A stretch of DNA of 64,000 nucleotides from Rubrivivax sp. A210 (GCF_904426505.1 NZ_CAJGBN010000012.1:62001-126000), one strand, 5' to 3'. Counted from the stretch's first letter, positions 1 through 8,630 are shown. Made by a program: numbers and translations. Notes: generated from the letters alone by a model not told the origin.

Positions 1-16
1 ACGGGGGGATAGAGGG

Positions 17-43
17 GCGGGGGCACCCACCAGCCGCCCCCGC
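17..43. other. GC-rich hairpin in leader of pilin operon
   Basis: An 8-bp perfect inverted repeat (17-24 with 36-43) with an 11-nt loop lies about 70 bases before the first pilin gene. No T-tract follows it on the plus strand. It could be the end of an upstream transcript or a leader structure, and the window edge hides the context. The rest of 1-112 shows no gene. Confidence 0.3.
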
Positions 44-112
44 GGCGGGATCGCGCCGGCGGCCACTCATTCCTAAAGTGCAGGGCATCGCAACGCCACC
101 GGAGCCCGCACC

Positions 113-664
113 ATGAGGACCGCCACCACTGCCCGCCCCCTCCACCACCAGGCCGGCGTGACCCTGGTCGAAAGCCTGATCGGGCTGGCCATCGCCGCGG
201 TGCTGGCCGGCACCACCGCCCCCGGCTTCGTCTCGGCACTGGAACGGCGCCAGCTCGAAGGTGCCGCGGCCCAACTGGAAACCGACATCCAGCTCGCCCG
301 CAGCGAGGCGGTGATGGCCAACCGTGGCCTGCGCGTCAGCTTCGAGAGCGAGGCCACGGGCAGCTGCTACGTCGTCCACAGCGGCGACGCCGGCGATTGC
401 CGCTGCAGCGGCAACGAGCAGCCGGTGTGCTCGGGCACGGCTCGCGCCTGGCGCAGCGCCAGCTTTGCCAGCGGCTCGCCGGTGCAATTGCGTTCGAATG
501 TGCGCTCGATGTTCGTCGACGCCGACAAGGGCACGGTTTCGCCCACCGCCACGCTGCAGTTGCAGGGACGCAGCGGCCTGGCGCTGAACGTGGTCGTCAA
601 CATCATGGGCCGTGCCCGCCAATGCACGCCGACGCCGCCACTGGCCGGCCTGCGCGCCTGCTGA
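113..664 (+). CDS. GspH/FimT family minor pseudopilin
   Basis: This is a 183-residue type IV prepilin-like protein. It has the class III leader: a short basic N-terminus ending at Gly15, then a hydrophobic helix whose fifth mature residue is Glu20 (GVTLVESLIGLAIA). PilD would cleave after Gly15. The remainder resembles FimT/GspH (ALERRQLEGAAAQLETDIQLARSEA region) with several cysteines (CRC, a central Cys and a C-terminal Cys) that may form disulfides. It is first in a run of six pilin-like genes on one strand, the usual context of minor pilins that prime pilus assembly. FimT-like proteins have been linked to DNA uptake in other bacteria; that role here is inference. The ATG at 113 is the only start that keeps the prepilin leader short. 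Confidence 0.85.
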   Translation: MRTATTARPLHHQAGVTLVESLIGLAIAAVLAGTTAPGFVSALERRQLEGAAAQLETDIQLARSEAVMANRGLRVSFESEATGSCYVVHSGDAGDCRCSGNEQPVCSGTARAWRSASFASGSPVQLRSNVRSMFVDADKGTVSPTATLQLQGRSGLALNVVVNIMGRARQCTPTPPLAGLRAC

Positions 665-782
665 TCGGCAGTATCACCCCCCCTCGACCGTGGGGGGCAC
701 CCTCGAATGGCTGACGAATGGCCGACGGACGCCGACGGGCGGTTTGCCGCGTGACGCAGCCCGCACCCAGAATCCAAACCCA

Positions 783-1250
783 ATGAACACCCTGACCCGC
801 GCCCGATCCAAGCCGCAAGGCCGCGGCTTCACGCTCATCGAGCTGCTGGTGGCGGTGGCCATCGTCGCCATCCTGGCGGCAGTCGCCCTGCCCACCTTCA
901 TCGATTCGGTGCGCAAGGGCCGACGCTCCGACGCCTTTGCGGCCATCGCGGCCATCCAGCAGGCGCAGGAACGCTGGCGCGCCAACAACCCGAGCTACAA
1001 CAGCAGCCTCGGCAGCCCGCCCTCTGGATTGAACATCAGCGAGCCCGCCAACTACGGCCTGGCAATCACCGATGCCGCAGCCAATGGCTATGTCATCACG
1101 GCCACGGGCCGCGCGGCGCAGGCCTCTGACAGAAACTGCAAGCTGCTCAGTCTGCGCATGCTGGACGGAAACATCACCTACGCCGCCTGCGAGAACTGCA
1201 CCTTCACCACCGCCAGCTACACCGCCACCAACACCTGCTGGAGCCGTTGA
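783..1250 (+). CDS. PilE-like type IV pilin protein
   Basis: A 155-residue prepilin. The leader ends at Gly15 and Phe16 is the predicted first mature residue, with Glu20 at mature position 5 (GFTLIELLVAVAIVAILA). The mature part is short, with a C-terminal pair of cysteine-containing segments (CKLL, CENC, CW) typical of PilE/PilA disulfide loops. The frame is open further upstream, but the ATG at 783 gives the canonical leader, so earlier starts are rejected. In Burkholderiales a pilE-like gene of this kind commonly sits in the fimT-pilVWX cluster and encodes a minor rather than the major pilin. The next gene overlaps its stop codon, which suggests translational coupling. Confidence 0.85.
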   Translation: MNTLTRARSKPQGRGFTLIELLVAVAIVAILAAVALPTFIDSVRKGRRSDAFAAIAAIQQAQERWRANNPSYNSSLGSPPSGLNISEPANYGLAITDAAANGYVITATGRAAQASDRNCKLLSLRMLDGNITYAACENCTFTTASYTATNTCWSR

Positions 1251-1837
1251 CCGTGTCCAAGCCCCCAGCCACAGGCCTGACGATGATCGAGTTGATGGTG
1301 GTGGTGGCCATCGTCGCCCTGCTGGCCATGGTCGCGGCACCCTCGTTCAAGCGCTTCATCGACGTGCAGCGGCTGCGCAGCATCAACGCCCAGCTCATCA
1401 CCGACATCCAGTTCGTGCGCGCCGAAGCGGCGAGCCGCAATCTCAAGGTCACGATGATGTTCGACGCCCCCAGCGGCGGCCAGACCTGCTACGCCCTGCT
1501 GACCGGCGACCACACGGTCTGCGACTGCAACCGCGCGCCGGGAACCGCGTGCAGCGTCGCCTCGGTGCGCGAGATCCGCACCGTGCAGGTTCCGCTCGAC
1601 TCGTCCATCAGCCTCGGATTCCCCAGCGGCCAGACCGCGCGCCACATGAGATTCGACCCCGCCACGGGCCGCCTCGAGACCGCCGTCTCCGACACCTTCA
1701 TCGAGCCCACGGGCCCGTTCAGGATCGTCGTCGGCCACCCGACGGTGGGCAGCTTCATCACTTCGGTCGAGGTGACCGGCCGCCCGACGACCTGCTCGCC
1801 CAGTGGCCAGATTTCCGGAGTCCCGGCATGTCCTTGA
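1247..1837 (+). CDS. GspH/FimT family minor pseudopilin (FimU-like)
   Basis: A 196-residue prepilin with cleavage predicted after Gly10 and Glu15 at mature position 5 (GLTMIELMVVVAIVALLA). The body matches FimT/FimU/GspH (INAQLITDIQFVRAEAASRN). Cysteines at CYALL, CDC, CSV and near the C-terminus could pair. The start is either TTG 1247, which overlaps the previous TGA, or GTG 1253 three bases past it; the leader is short in both cases. It is the second FimT/GspH member of the operon, so the two probably fill the FimT and FimU slots of the minor-pilin priming complex. pilW starts inside its last codons. Confidence 0.82.
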   Translation: MTVSKPPATGLTMIELMVVVAIVALLAMVAAPSFKRFIDVQRLRSINAQLITDIQFVRAEAASRNLKVTMMFDAPSGGQTCYALLTGDHTVCDCNRAPGTACSVASVREIRTVQVPLDSSISLGFPSGQTARHMRFDPATGRLETAVSDTFIEPTGPFRIVVGHPTVGSFITSVEVTGRPTTCSPSGQISGVPACP

Positions 1838-2580
1838 GCCCAAGACAGTGCGGAGCGCCCCGCGCCGCCATGCGAGGCTTCTCGCTGGTCGAGTTGATGG
1901 TGGGCATCGCCGTCGGCATGTTCGTCGTCGCGGCGGCGTCCCTGATGGCCACCAGCCAGCTCACCGACAACCGCCGCCTGCTGCTCGAAACGCAGTTGCA
2001 GCAGGACTTGCGCGCCTCGGCCGACATCATCGCCCGCGAACTGCGGCGCTCGGGCTACTGGGCCACGGCGCGCGCCGGCGTGCCGCCGCCAGGCGGTGGC
2101 ACGATTGGCGTCAACCCCTACACCCCGTTGACCCCCGATGCCGCCAACTCCAAGGTCAGCTACAACTACCGGCGCGGATCGGGCGCCGAGTCTTTCGGCT
2201 TCCGCCTCAGCAACGGCACCCTGCAATCCTGCCAGTCGGACTACGACACCGGCGGCTGCTCGGCCGGCTGGCAGGATCTGACCGACAGAGCCACCATCCG
2301 CATTCTGGACAACGGCTTTTCCATTGCCACCGTGCGATCCAGTGATCGCGCCCAGGCGGCCAATGGCAACGCCATCATCATCCCCTGCCCCCAGCTCTGC
2401 GGCGACGGCACCACGGCCTGCTGGCCACGCGTCAGCGTGCGCGAACTGGTGATCACGATCACCGGGGAGTCGGTGACTGACTCCTCGGTAAGGCGCACGC
2501 TGGAACTATCGGTACGCCCGCGCAATGACCGCATCGAACTGTCCAACGAGGCGGGTTCCGGCCAGGCCTGCCCGGGCTGA
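1828..2580 (+). CDS. pilW: PilW family minor pilin
   Basis: A 250-residue protein starting at ATG 1828, ten bases before the end of the preceding gene. The prepilin leader ends at Gly17 and Glu22 is the mature Glu5 (GFSLVELMVGIAVGMFVVAA). The next segment (LETQLQQDLRASADIIARELRRSGYW) is characteristic of PilW, a minor pilin of the priming complex at the base or tip of the pilus. Several cysteines lie in the C-terminal half. The frame extends far upstream but only ATG 1828 gives a prepilin leader. Confidence 0.85.
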   Translation: MSLSPRQCGAPRAAMRGFSLVELMVGIAVGMFVVAAASLMATSQLTDNRRLLLETQLQQDLRASADIIARELRRSGYWATARAGVPPPGGGTIGVNPYTPLTPDAANSKVSYNYRRGSGAESFGFRLSNGTLQSCQSDYDTGGCSAGWQDLTDRATIRILDNGFSIATVRSSDRAQAANGNAIIIPCPQLCGDGTTACWPRVSVRELVITITGESVTDSSVRRTLELSVRPRNDRIELSNEAGSGQACPG

Positions 2581-2593
2581 GAAGGCACTCATC

Positions 2594-4048
2594 ATGCGCA
2601 AGCATTCCCCCACCCCGACGGCCGCCAGACAGGGCGGCGCCGCCACGCTCATTGTGGTGATGCTGCTGTTCTTCATCATGAGCATGGTCGCGGCCTACAC
2701 CAGCCGCAACCTCATCTTCGAACAGCGCACCTCAGCCAATCAGTACCGCTCCTCGCAGGCCTTCGAGAGCGCTGAAGCTGGGATGGAATGGGCACTCGCC
2801 CAGCTCAATGCCGGCCGCACCACCAATGCCTGCGTGCCCAGCACCAACGACGGCAGCGCCACCGACCAGAGCTTTGCGCAGCGCTACCTCACCATCGACC
2901 GCGGCACCGGCGTGATCACGCCTCGGGCGGTCTCGGGCGGCGGCGCGGTGCAGCCGCGCTGCGTCTTCAACAGCATCGCCACCGACCCGGCCGACTGGAA
3001 CTGGAGCTGTGCCTGCCCGGTGGCCGGTACGCCGACGACCGCCCTTGCCGCCCCCGGCGGCGCCGGCCCGGCCCCGGCCTTCCTGATGCGCTTCAGGCGT
3101 TCGCCCTCGGTGACCGGCCGCAATGACCTGATCCAGCTCGAGGTCAACAGCTGCACCCGGCTCGACGACGCCTGCCTGACCTTCCCCATCGATGACCGTG
3201 GCGGCACCGGCGACGGCGTGGCCGCCACCAGCGTCATCCTGGCGCTGCGTGGCGCGGTAACGCGGGCGCCCACCGGCGCACTCAGCGTGGCTGGCGCACT
3301 CAGCTTTGCCCCCGGATCCACCGCCACTTTGGCCCTGACCAACCAGGACAACACGGTCGGCGGCGTGACACTGCACACCGCAGCTTCGGCGGCCTCTGCC
3401 GCCACCGTGGTGGCCGCCATCGCCAAAACCGGCGTCCCCGGCGTGCCGCCCGACAGCACCGTGGTGGCGGGAGACCCCGCCCTGCAGCCCGCCAGCGTGG
3501 CCGTTTCCGGCCGCAATCCGGCGCCCAGCACGGCCGAGCGTGTATTCGCCCTCTATTTCGGCGTCTTCCCCGACGTCTATCTCGGCCAGCCCGGCATGGT
3601 CGAAGTCGATTGCAGTTCCGACTGCGCCGCCGCGGCCGTCAACCTGGCGCTGTCGCGAAACCCGGGCCGGGCCATCCGCGTGCGAGGCAGTGCCACGGCA
3701 ACCACCGTCACCACGCTGACCCTGGACGTCAACGTTGGCACGGCGGCGGTTGCAGGGCCTCCGGCCGTACTCCCCATCCCGGCGCTGCTCATCCTTGATC
3801 CCAACGTGAACCTGGCCTTCTCGAACGGCGTCACGCTGGTGGGCATGGTCTACGGCCGCCGGCCCGGCTGGACCTGGACCGTCACCGGCGGCGCCACCAT
3901 CCAGGGCGCGGCCGTGGCCGAGACCGATCTCGCCGTGGGCGGCACCGGCGCCATGTCCGTCGTCTACAACAAGGACGCCCTCACCGCCCTGCGCGTGGCC
4001 TACGGCACCTTCGTGCGCGTGCCCGGCAGTTGGAAGGACTTCCAATGA
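2594..4048 (+). CDS. PilX-like minor pilin with long C-terminal region
   Basis: A 484-residue protein. The N-terminus (RQGGAATLIVVMLLFFIMSM, then YTSRNLIFEQRTSANQYRSSQAFESAEAGMEWAL) is the PilX_N signature: a prepilin-like helix lacking Glu5, followed by the conserved SAEAGMEWAL segment. Typical PilX proteins are far shorter; here roughly 280 further residues, rich in Ala, Thr, Val and Gly and with few charges, follow. The N-terminal third has cysteine pairs (CACP, CTRLDDAC). The C-terminal region looks like a beta-rich extracellular domain, but I recognise no family in it. Its stop overlaps the next start (ATGA). Confidence 0.78.
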   Translation: MRKHSPTPTAARQGGAATLIVVMLLFFIMSMVAAYTSRNLIFEQRTSANQYRSSQAFESAEAGMEWALAQLNAGRTTNACVPSTNDGSATDQSFAQRYLTIDRGTGVITPRAVSGGGAVQPRCVFNSIATDPADWNWSCACPVAGTPTTALAAPGGAGPAPAFLMRFRRSPSVTGRNDLIQLEVNSCTRLDDACLTFPIDDRGGTGDGVAATSVILALRGAVTRAPTGALSVAGALSFAPGSTATLALTNQDNTVGGVTLHTAASAASAATVVAAIAKTGVPGVPPDSTVVAGDPALQPASVAVSGRNPAPSTAERVFALYFGVFPDVYLGQPGMVEVDCSSDCAAAAVNLALSRNPGRAIRVRGSATATTVTTLTLDVNVGTAAVAGPPAVLPIPALLILDPNVNLAFSNGVTLVGMVYGRRPGWTWTVTGGATIQGAAVAETDLAVGGTGAMSVVYNKDALTALRVAYGTFVRVPGSWKDFQ

Positions 4049-5313
4049 ACGCCGCACCCGCCCGCGCGAGCGGCAATGGCAAACGGCCCCGATCCGGCCA
4101 GGAGATCGGCATGTGGGCACACAGGCAACGCGGTGTCTCGCTGATCGAGGCGCTGGTCGCCTTCGCCATCATGGCTTTCGGCATGATGGCCGTGATCGGC
4201 ATGCAGGGCACCATGCGCGGCAATTCCGACCTCGCGCGCCAGCGCGCCGAGGCGGTGCGGCTCGCCCAGGACGCAGTCGAGGAATGGCGCGGCTTCACCA
4301 TCGTCGAGCCGCCGGCCGGCGTGGCCTCGGGCGCGACGACGACCAACCGCATGCGCTACCAAGCTGTCGACGGCAGTGGCAGCCGCACGGTCACCGGCAC
4401 CAACGCCACCTACACCATCAGCCGGCGCGCCCTCGCCAGGACCATCGTGGCAGGCACGGTGACGCCCGAGGCGCGCGGCCTGCTCGTCGAAGTGAGCTGG
4501 GTCGACCGCAGCAACCAGACCCAGACGGTGAGGTTGAGTTCGGCCGTCGCCGGGCTGGCGCCGGATCTCTCGGCGTCGCTGGTTCTGGCGACAGCCACCG
4601 ATCCCGCGGTGGCACCGCAGCACCGCAATCGCGCCATCCCGCGCAGCGCCGTGCCGGTGCCGGTGTCCGTCTGCACAGGCTGCAGCGGCTATGTGCCGCC
4701 CGGCCAGAGTGGCAGCATCCGCGACGCCTGGATGTTCAACAACCTCACGGCCGAAATCACGGTGTGCTCCACCACGGCCACCACCACGGCCGACCTCACC
4801 AGCGGCAGCACCACCACCTGCGGCACCAGTCGGGCCCTGCTGCTCAGTGGTTTCGTGACCAGGGCCCCGAACGGCGCGCCGGCGACCGACAGCGCCGACG
4901 ACCCTGGCGCAACCTGGTCCGGCAGCAACACGCCCTTCTTCACGATGAGCGTGCGCCGCACCAGCCCGACGCCGGCGGACAGCTTCGACTGCTTCCTCGA
5001 TGCGCCGCTGGCGACCAGCAATGCCGTGCCCTATGTCTGCGCCATTCCGCTGCCGACCGGCTCATCCAACTGGAGCGGCCGTGTCGAATTTGGCGATACC
5101 GGTGGGTTCCGGGAACTTGCCAATGACCTCAGTGACAACGATTCCAACCAATTCAAGGTCTGCCGGTATTCACCGCCGACACCTGCCAGCTATACCAACG
5201 TGGCCACGGCGCAGATCAACCAGAACTTCCTCGTCATCCAGGCCGGCAGCAGCGGTACCCCCTTCTCCTGCCCCGGCGGCACCCCGGCCACCGTGGCCCA
5301 CGATCCGGACTGA
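4045..5313 (+). CDS. pilV: PilV family minor pilin
   Basis: A 422-residue protein if started at ATG 4045 (ATGA overlap with the previous gene); a second in-frame ATG at 4111 gives a shorter leader. The prepilin motif RGVSLIEALVAFAIMAFGMM, with the conserved Gly-Met-rich helix, is that of PilV. An RAEAVRLAQDAVEEWRGF segment follows, as usual in this family. The C-terminal domain is much larger than in Pseudomonas PilV and has many Thr/Ser repeats and about nine cysteines (for example CTGCSG), suggesting a disulfide-stabilised extracellular module. It ends the pilin cluster; ribD starts 24 bases later. Confidence 0.8.
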   Translation: MNAAPARASGNGKRPRSGQEIGMWAHRQRGVSLIEALVAFAIMAFGMMAVIGMQGTMRGNSDLARQRAEAVRLAQDAVEEWRGFTIVEPPAGVASGATTTNRMRYQAVDGSGSRTVTGTNATYTISRRALARTIVAGTVTPEARGLLVEVSWVDRSNQTQTVRLSSAVAGLAPDLSASLVLATATDPAVAPQHRNRAIPRSAVPVPVSVCTGCSGYVPPGQSGSIRDAWMFNNLTAEITVCSTTATTTADLTSGSTTTCGTSRALLLSGFVTRAPNGAPATDSADDPGATWSGSNTPFFTMSVRRTSPTPADSFDCFLDAPLATSNAVPYVCAIPLPTGSSNWSGRVEFGDTGGFRELANDLSDNDSNQFKVCRYSPPTPASYTNVATAQINQNFLVIQAGSSGTPFSCPGGTPATVAHDPD

Positions 5314-5337
5314 AGCGGCCCCGCCAGACCGCGGCGC

Positions 5338-6507
5338 ATGGCCCTGACCGAACTCGACCGCCAGCGCCTGCACGAGGCCCTGGACCTGGCCCGCGGCTCC
5401 TTCGGCCTCACCGAGCCCAACCCGCGCGTCGGCTGCATCATCGGCCTGGACAACGGCGAGGTGCTGGGCCGCGGCGCCACCCAGGCCGCCGGTCAGGCCC
5501 ATGCCGAGGTGATGGCGTTGCGCGAGGCCGCTGCCGCCGGAGCGGCCCTGAACGGCGCCACCGCCTGGGTCACGCTCGAACCCTGCGCCCACCATGGGCG
5601 CACGCCACCCTGCTGCGATGCCCTCATCGCGGCCGGCATCGCGCGCTGTGTGGTCGCCCTCGGCGACCCCTTTCCCGCTGTCGCCGGAGGTGGCCTGCGG
5701 CGCCTGCGCGAAGCCGGCGTCGCGGTTGAACTGGTCGACGACGCCACCATCATCGAGCAGGCTACCGACATCAACATCGGCTTTCTCACCCGCATCAAGC
5801 GGGGAACTCCCTGGGTTCGACTAAAGGTCGCGGCATCACTGGATGGCCGCACGGCACTCGCCAACGGGCGCAGCCAGTGGATCACCGGTGCCGCCGCACG
5901 CGCCGACGGCCATGCCTGGCGCCGCAGGGCATCGGCGGTCCTCACCGGCGTGGGCACCGTGCTGGCAGACGACCCCCGCCTCGATGTGCGCGCCGTGGCC
6001 ACCGTGTACCAACCGCTGCGCATCGTGCTTGATACGCAATTGCGCACACCGCCCACGGCCGCGCTGCTGCGCCCGCCCGGCCGCGCCATCATCGTCGCCG
6101 CGGCCGGCCAGTCTGCGCGCGCCGACGCCCTGCGCGCGGTCGGCGCCGAAGTCTGGGACGAAGCCGCGGCCCGGCCCGATCTGACCGCCCTGCTGCGCCG
6201 GCTGGGCCAGCAAGGCATCAACGAACTGCACATCGAAGCCGGCCCCACGCTCAGCGGCGCCTGGCTCGAGACCGGCCTGGTTGACGAGTTGCTGGTGTAC
6301 CTCGCGCCCAGCCTGCTCGGGCCTGGCCGGCCCTTTGCGACACTGGCCGAACGCAGCACCCTGCCGACGGCGCCGGACTACCGCTGGCAGTCCGTCCAGA
6401 CTGTGGGACAAGATCTGCGCCTGCTCATGCGCCGTGACGCAATTGACAGCCCGTTACCAGTCGCCGGGGGCCTGCCCGCATCCCCGGGTGAGACAGTGCG
6501 TCGGTAG
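5338..6507 (+). CDS. ribD: Riboflavin biosynthesis deaminase/reductase RibD
   Basis: A bifunctional 389-residue enzyme of riboflavin synthesis. The N-terminal deaminase domain removes the amino group of diaminohydroxyphosphoribosylaminopyrimidine; the C-terminal domain reduces the product with NADPH. The zinc site of the deaminase is intact: HAE at 55-57 and Cys83/Cys92 in EPCAHHGRTPPC. The reductase domain begins near residue 160 (WVRLKVAASLDGRTA) and carries the ITG and GVGTVLADDPRL segments of the family. About 20 extra residues at the C-terminus are poorly conserved in character. It lies 24 bases after pilV, and no FMN riboswitch-like leader is visible before it. The remaining rib genes resume at 7519 after an inserted PEP-CTERM gene. 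Confidence 0.93.
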   Translation: MALTELDRQRLHEALDLARGSFGLTEPNPRVGCIIGLDNGEVLGRGATQAAGQAHAEVMALREAAAAGAALNGATAWVTLEPCAHHGRTPPCCDALIAAGIARCVVALGDPFPAVAGGGLRRLREAGVAVELVDDATIIEQATDINIGFLTRIKRGTPWVRLKVAASLDGRTALANGRSQWITGAAARADGHAWRRRASAVLTGVGTVLADDPRLDVRAVATVYQPLRIVLDTQLRTPPTAALLRPPGRAIIVAAAGQSARADALRAVGAEVWDEAAARPDLTALLRRLGQQGINELHIEAGPTLSGAWLETGLVDELLVYLAPSLLGPGRPFATLAERSTLPTAPDYRWQSVQTVGQDLRLLMRRDAIDSPLPVAGGLPASPGETVRR

Positions 6508-6578
6508 ACTTTACACACCCCCCCTAGTTTCCACCAACCATGGCGGCAAGGCCTTGATTGAAAATGGTTTTTCATGGG

Positions 6579-6594
6579 TGGCCCGGCACTTGCA
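6579..6594 (+). promoter_or_regulatory. Sigma-54 (RpoN) type promoter of PEP-CTERM gene
   Basis: The 16-mer TGGCCCGGCACTTGCA fits the -24/-12 consensus TGGCACG-N4-TTGCW with one mismatch and exact spacing. Transcription would start near 6605, leaving a leader of about 24 bases with an AGAGG ribosome site at 6616-6620, eight bases before ATG 6629. PEP-CTERM genes are known in other bacteria to be under RpoN with the PrsK/PrsR pair, which supports this reading. An upstream activator site was not identified. Confidence 0.7.
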
Positions 6595-6628
6595 TCTTGC
6601 ATGACAAACCGATCCAGAGGTTCTGAGC

Positions 6629-7435
6629 ATGTTCTTCAAGAAAATCATTGTTACGGCAGCCTCCGTGCTGGCGTTTGGGGTGCCGGCCCATGCGGCACTC
6701 ATCACCACTCCTGGCCCCAACGCAGAAACGTTCTTCGAGTACGACCCCGGCCCGATCCCGGCCCTGAGCGTCGGCACCCTCGTCCCGCTCACCCGCAACG
6801 CCTTCATGGCCCGGCTCTCGTCCAGCGTCGGTTCCTACGGTTTCGAAGACAACAGCAACGGCGACTCGGCCATCCCGCCCGACTCGATCTCGGTCGATTT
6901 CAACAACGGCGTCAACGGCACCGGCACCAACCTCATCACCGCCACCATCTCCGGTGGCGGCACGGTGCGCGGCCAGTCCTCCGTCGGCCGTTTCAACACC
7001 ACGACCGTTGGCACGCGTTTCCTTGAGGTCCAGTCCGGCACTTCCGACTTCGCGATCACCTTCAACAGCGCCATCTCGGCCTTCGGCTTCTACGGCACGG
7101 ACATCGGCGACTTCGAAGGCAGCCTGAGCGTCTTTCTGCGCAACACGAGCGGCGTCGAAGAGGAATACCTCATCAACCAGGGCGCCGACCCGCGCAACAA
7201 CGGTTCGGTGCTGTTCTGGGGCTTCGCGAGCGTGAACAACGCCTACACCCGCATCCGCTTTGCAACCAGCAGCCCGGGCCAGGCCGACTTCTTCGGCTTC
7301 GACGACTTCGTCGTGGCCGACCGCAGCCAGGTGCTGGCACCCGCCCCGTCGCTGCCCAACCGCACCCCCGAGCCCGCCTCGCTGGCCCTGGTCGGCCTGG
7401 CCCTCTTCGGCGCCGCCGCCGCCCGCCGCCGCTGA
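6629..7435 (+). CDS. PEP-CTERM sorting domain exported protein
   Basis: A 268-residue secreted protein. An N-terminal signal peptide (MFFKKIIVTAASVLAFGVPAHA) is followed by a beta-rich, low-cysteine body. At the C-terminus is the tripartite exosortase signal: TPEP, a hydrophobic helix (ASLALVGLALFGAAAA) and an RRR tail. An exosortase (EpsH/XrtA family) must exist elsewhere and would cleave at this signal. The body (NSAISAFGFYGTDIGDF, FFGFDDFVV) resembles the beta-sandwich found in many PEP-CTERM proteins. The gene is a self-contained cassette, with a sigma-54-type promoter before it and a GC hairpin after it. Such proteins are linked to exopolysaccharide or floc formation in other betaproteobacteria; the function here is unknown. 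Confidence 0.9.
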   Translation: MFFKKIIVTAASVLAFGVPAHAALITTPGPNAETFFEYDPGPIPALSVGTLVPLTRNAFMARLSSSVGSYGFEDNSNGDSAIPPDSISVDFNNGVNGTGTNLITATISGGGTVRGQSSVGRFNTTTVGTRFLEVQSGTSDFAITFNSAISAFGFYGTDIGDFEGSLSVFLRNTSGVEEEYLINQGADPRNNGSVLFWGFASVNNAYTRIRFATSSPGQADFFGFDDFVVADRSQVLAPAPSLPNRTPEPASLALVGLALFGAAAARRR

Positions 7436-7463
7436 CAGCCTGCGTTCCGGCTTCTCGGCCCCC

Positions 7464-7487
7464 ACGGCCGGCCCTCGGGCCGGCCGT
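7464..7487 (+). terminator. Strong GC hairpin after PEP-CTERM gene
   Basis: An 11-bp perfect inverted repeat (7464-7474 with 7477-7487) surrounds a two-base centre, so in RNA about ten pairs close a CUCG loop. It lies 28 bases after the PEP-CTERM stop and 31 before ribBX. Only TTG follows, not a full T-tract, so termination efficiency is uncertain. Confidence 0.6.
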
Positions 7488-7506
7488 TGCCATTCGGGGC
7501 GCCGCC

Positions 7507-7512
7507 TACAAT
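7507..7512 (+). promoter_or_regulatory. Candidate -10 element for near-leaderless ribBX mRNA
   Basis: TACAAT ends six bases before the ATG at 7519, so transcription would start at or next to the start codon. No ribosome-binding site fits in that gap. A TTGCCA at 7487 is a poor -35 because the spacing is only 14 bases. The same arrangement occurs at several other genes of the window. Confidence 0.4.
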
Positions 7513-7518
7513 CCCCTG

Positions 7519-8616
7519 ATGCCGATATCACCCGTTCCCGAGCTGGTGGCCGAACTCGCCGCCGGCCGCATGGTCATCCTGGTCGACGAAGAAGATCGCG
7601 AGAACGAGGGTGACCTCGTGCTGGCCGCCGAGCACGTCACGCCGGCCGCCGTCAACTTCATGGCCCGCCATGCGCGCGGCCTGATCTGCCTGACGCTCAC
7701 GCGCGAGCGCTGCGAGCGCCTGCAACTGCCGCCCATGGCCACGCGCAACGGCAGTTCGCACGGCACGGCCTTCACGGTGTCCATCGAGGCCGCCACGGGT
7801 GTCAGCACCGGCATCTCGGCCGCCGACCGCGCTCGCACCATACAGGCCGCGGTGGCCCGTGACGCCACGCCGGCCGATCTGGTCCAGCCCGGCCACATCT
7901 TCCCGCTGCAAGCCCAGGACGGCGGTGTGCTGATGCGCGCCGGCCACACCGAGGCCGGTTGCGACCTCGCCGGCATGGCCGGCCTGATGCCGGCGGCCGT
8001 GATCTGCGAGATCATGAAGGACGACGGCACCATGGCCCGGCTGCCCGACTTGGAGATCTTTGCGCGCGAGCACGGCCTCAAGATCGGCACCATCGCCGAC
8101 CTCATCGGCCACCGCAGCCGCCACGAAACGCTGATCGAGCGCGTTGGCGCCCGCCGCCTGCCCACGCCCATGGGCGAGTTCGACTGCGTCGCCTACCGCG
8201 ACAAGGGCGGCGGCATCCACATGGCACTGTCGCATGGCCGCTGGACCACCGCCGACGAGGTGCCCGTGCGCGTACACGAGCCTTTCACCGCACTCGACCT
8301 GCTGGACACCACCGGCGCCGGCCACTCCTGGCCGCTCACCGCGGCGCTGGCCAGCCTGCATGCCGGGCCCTGCGGCGTGGCCGTGCTGCTCAACTGCGCC
8401 CATGACGCGGCGACGCTGCTGCCGCAACTGGCCGCGGCCTGTCCCGCGCCCGCGGCCACGCGGCCCCAGATGGACCTGCGCACCTACGGCGTGGGCGCGC
8501 AAATCCTGCGCGAGCTGGGCGTGCGCCGCATGCGCCTGCTGGGCAGCCCGCGGCGCATGCCCAGCATGACCGGCTACGGGCTGGAAATCACCGGTTTCGT
8601 CGCAGCTGCGGCCTGA
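7519..8616 (+). CDS. ribBX: RibBX: DHBP synthase with degenerate GTP cyclohydrolase II domain
   Basis: A 365-residue protein. Residues 1 to about 200 form a complete 3,4-dihydroxy-2-butanone-4-phosphate synthase, which converts ribulose 5-phosphate to the four-carbon riboflavin precursor: [12 protein letters not shown] substrate loop, RAGHTEAG and [14 protein letters not shown] segments. The C-terminal 150 residues have the fold-level outline of RibA ([21 protein letters not shown]) but lack its three zinc-binding cysteines and the GDVFGSxRCDCG motif. The GTP cyclohydrolase II half is therefore predicted to be catalytically dead. This variant is known as RibBX in proteobacteria, and a separate ribA is expected elsewhere in the genome. 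It is followed by ribH 14 bases later. Confidence 0.88.
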   Translation: MPISPVPELVAELAAGRMVILVDEEDRENEGDLVLAAEHVTPAAVNFMARHARGLICLTLTRERCERLQLPPMATRNGSSHGTAFTVSIEAATGVSTGISAADRARTIQAAVARDATPADLVQPGHIFPLQAQDGGVLMRAGHTEAGCDLAGMAGLMPAAVICEIMKDDGTMARLPDLEIFAREHGLKIGTIADLIGHRSRHETLIERVGARRLPTPMGEFDCVAYRDKGGGIHMALSHGRWTTADEVPVRVHEPFTALDLLDTTGAGHSWPLTAALASLHAGPCGVAVLLNCAHDAATLLPQLAAACPAPAATRPQMDLRTYGVGAQILRELGVRRMRLLGSPRRMPSMTGYGLEITGFVAAAA

Positions 8617-8630
8617 AGGGAAGACGTTCC

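Noticed and set aside
5338..5400. FMN riboswitch before ribD
   Set aside because: Only 24 bases separate pilV and ribD, and none of the conserved RFN sequence blocks is seen there or before ribBX.
6464..6487. CCGGGG/CCCCGG inverted repeat at the end of ribD as a terminator
   Set aside because: Only six pairs with a 12-base loop, inside the coding sequence and without a T-tract.
6581..6600. Alternative sigma-54 reading using CGGCAC and the second TTGCAT
   Set aside because: The GG to GC spacing would be 12 bases instead of 10. The overlapping site at 6579-6594 has exact spacing.
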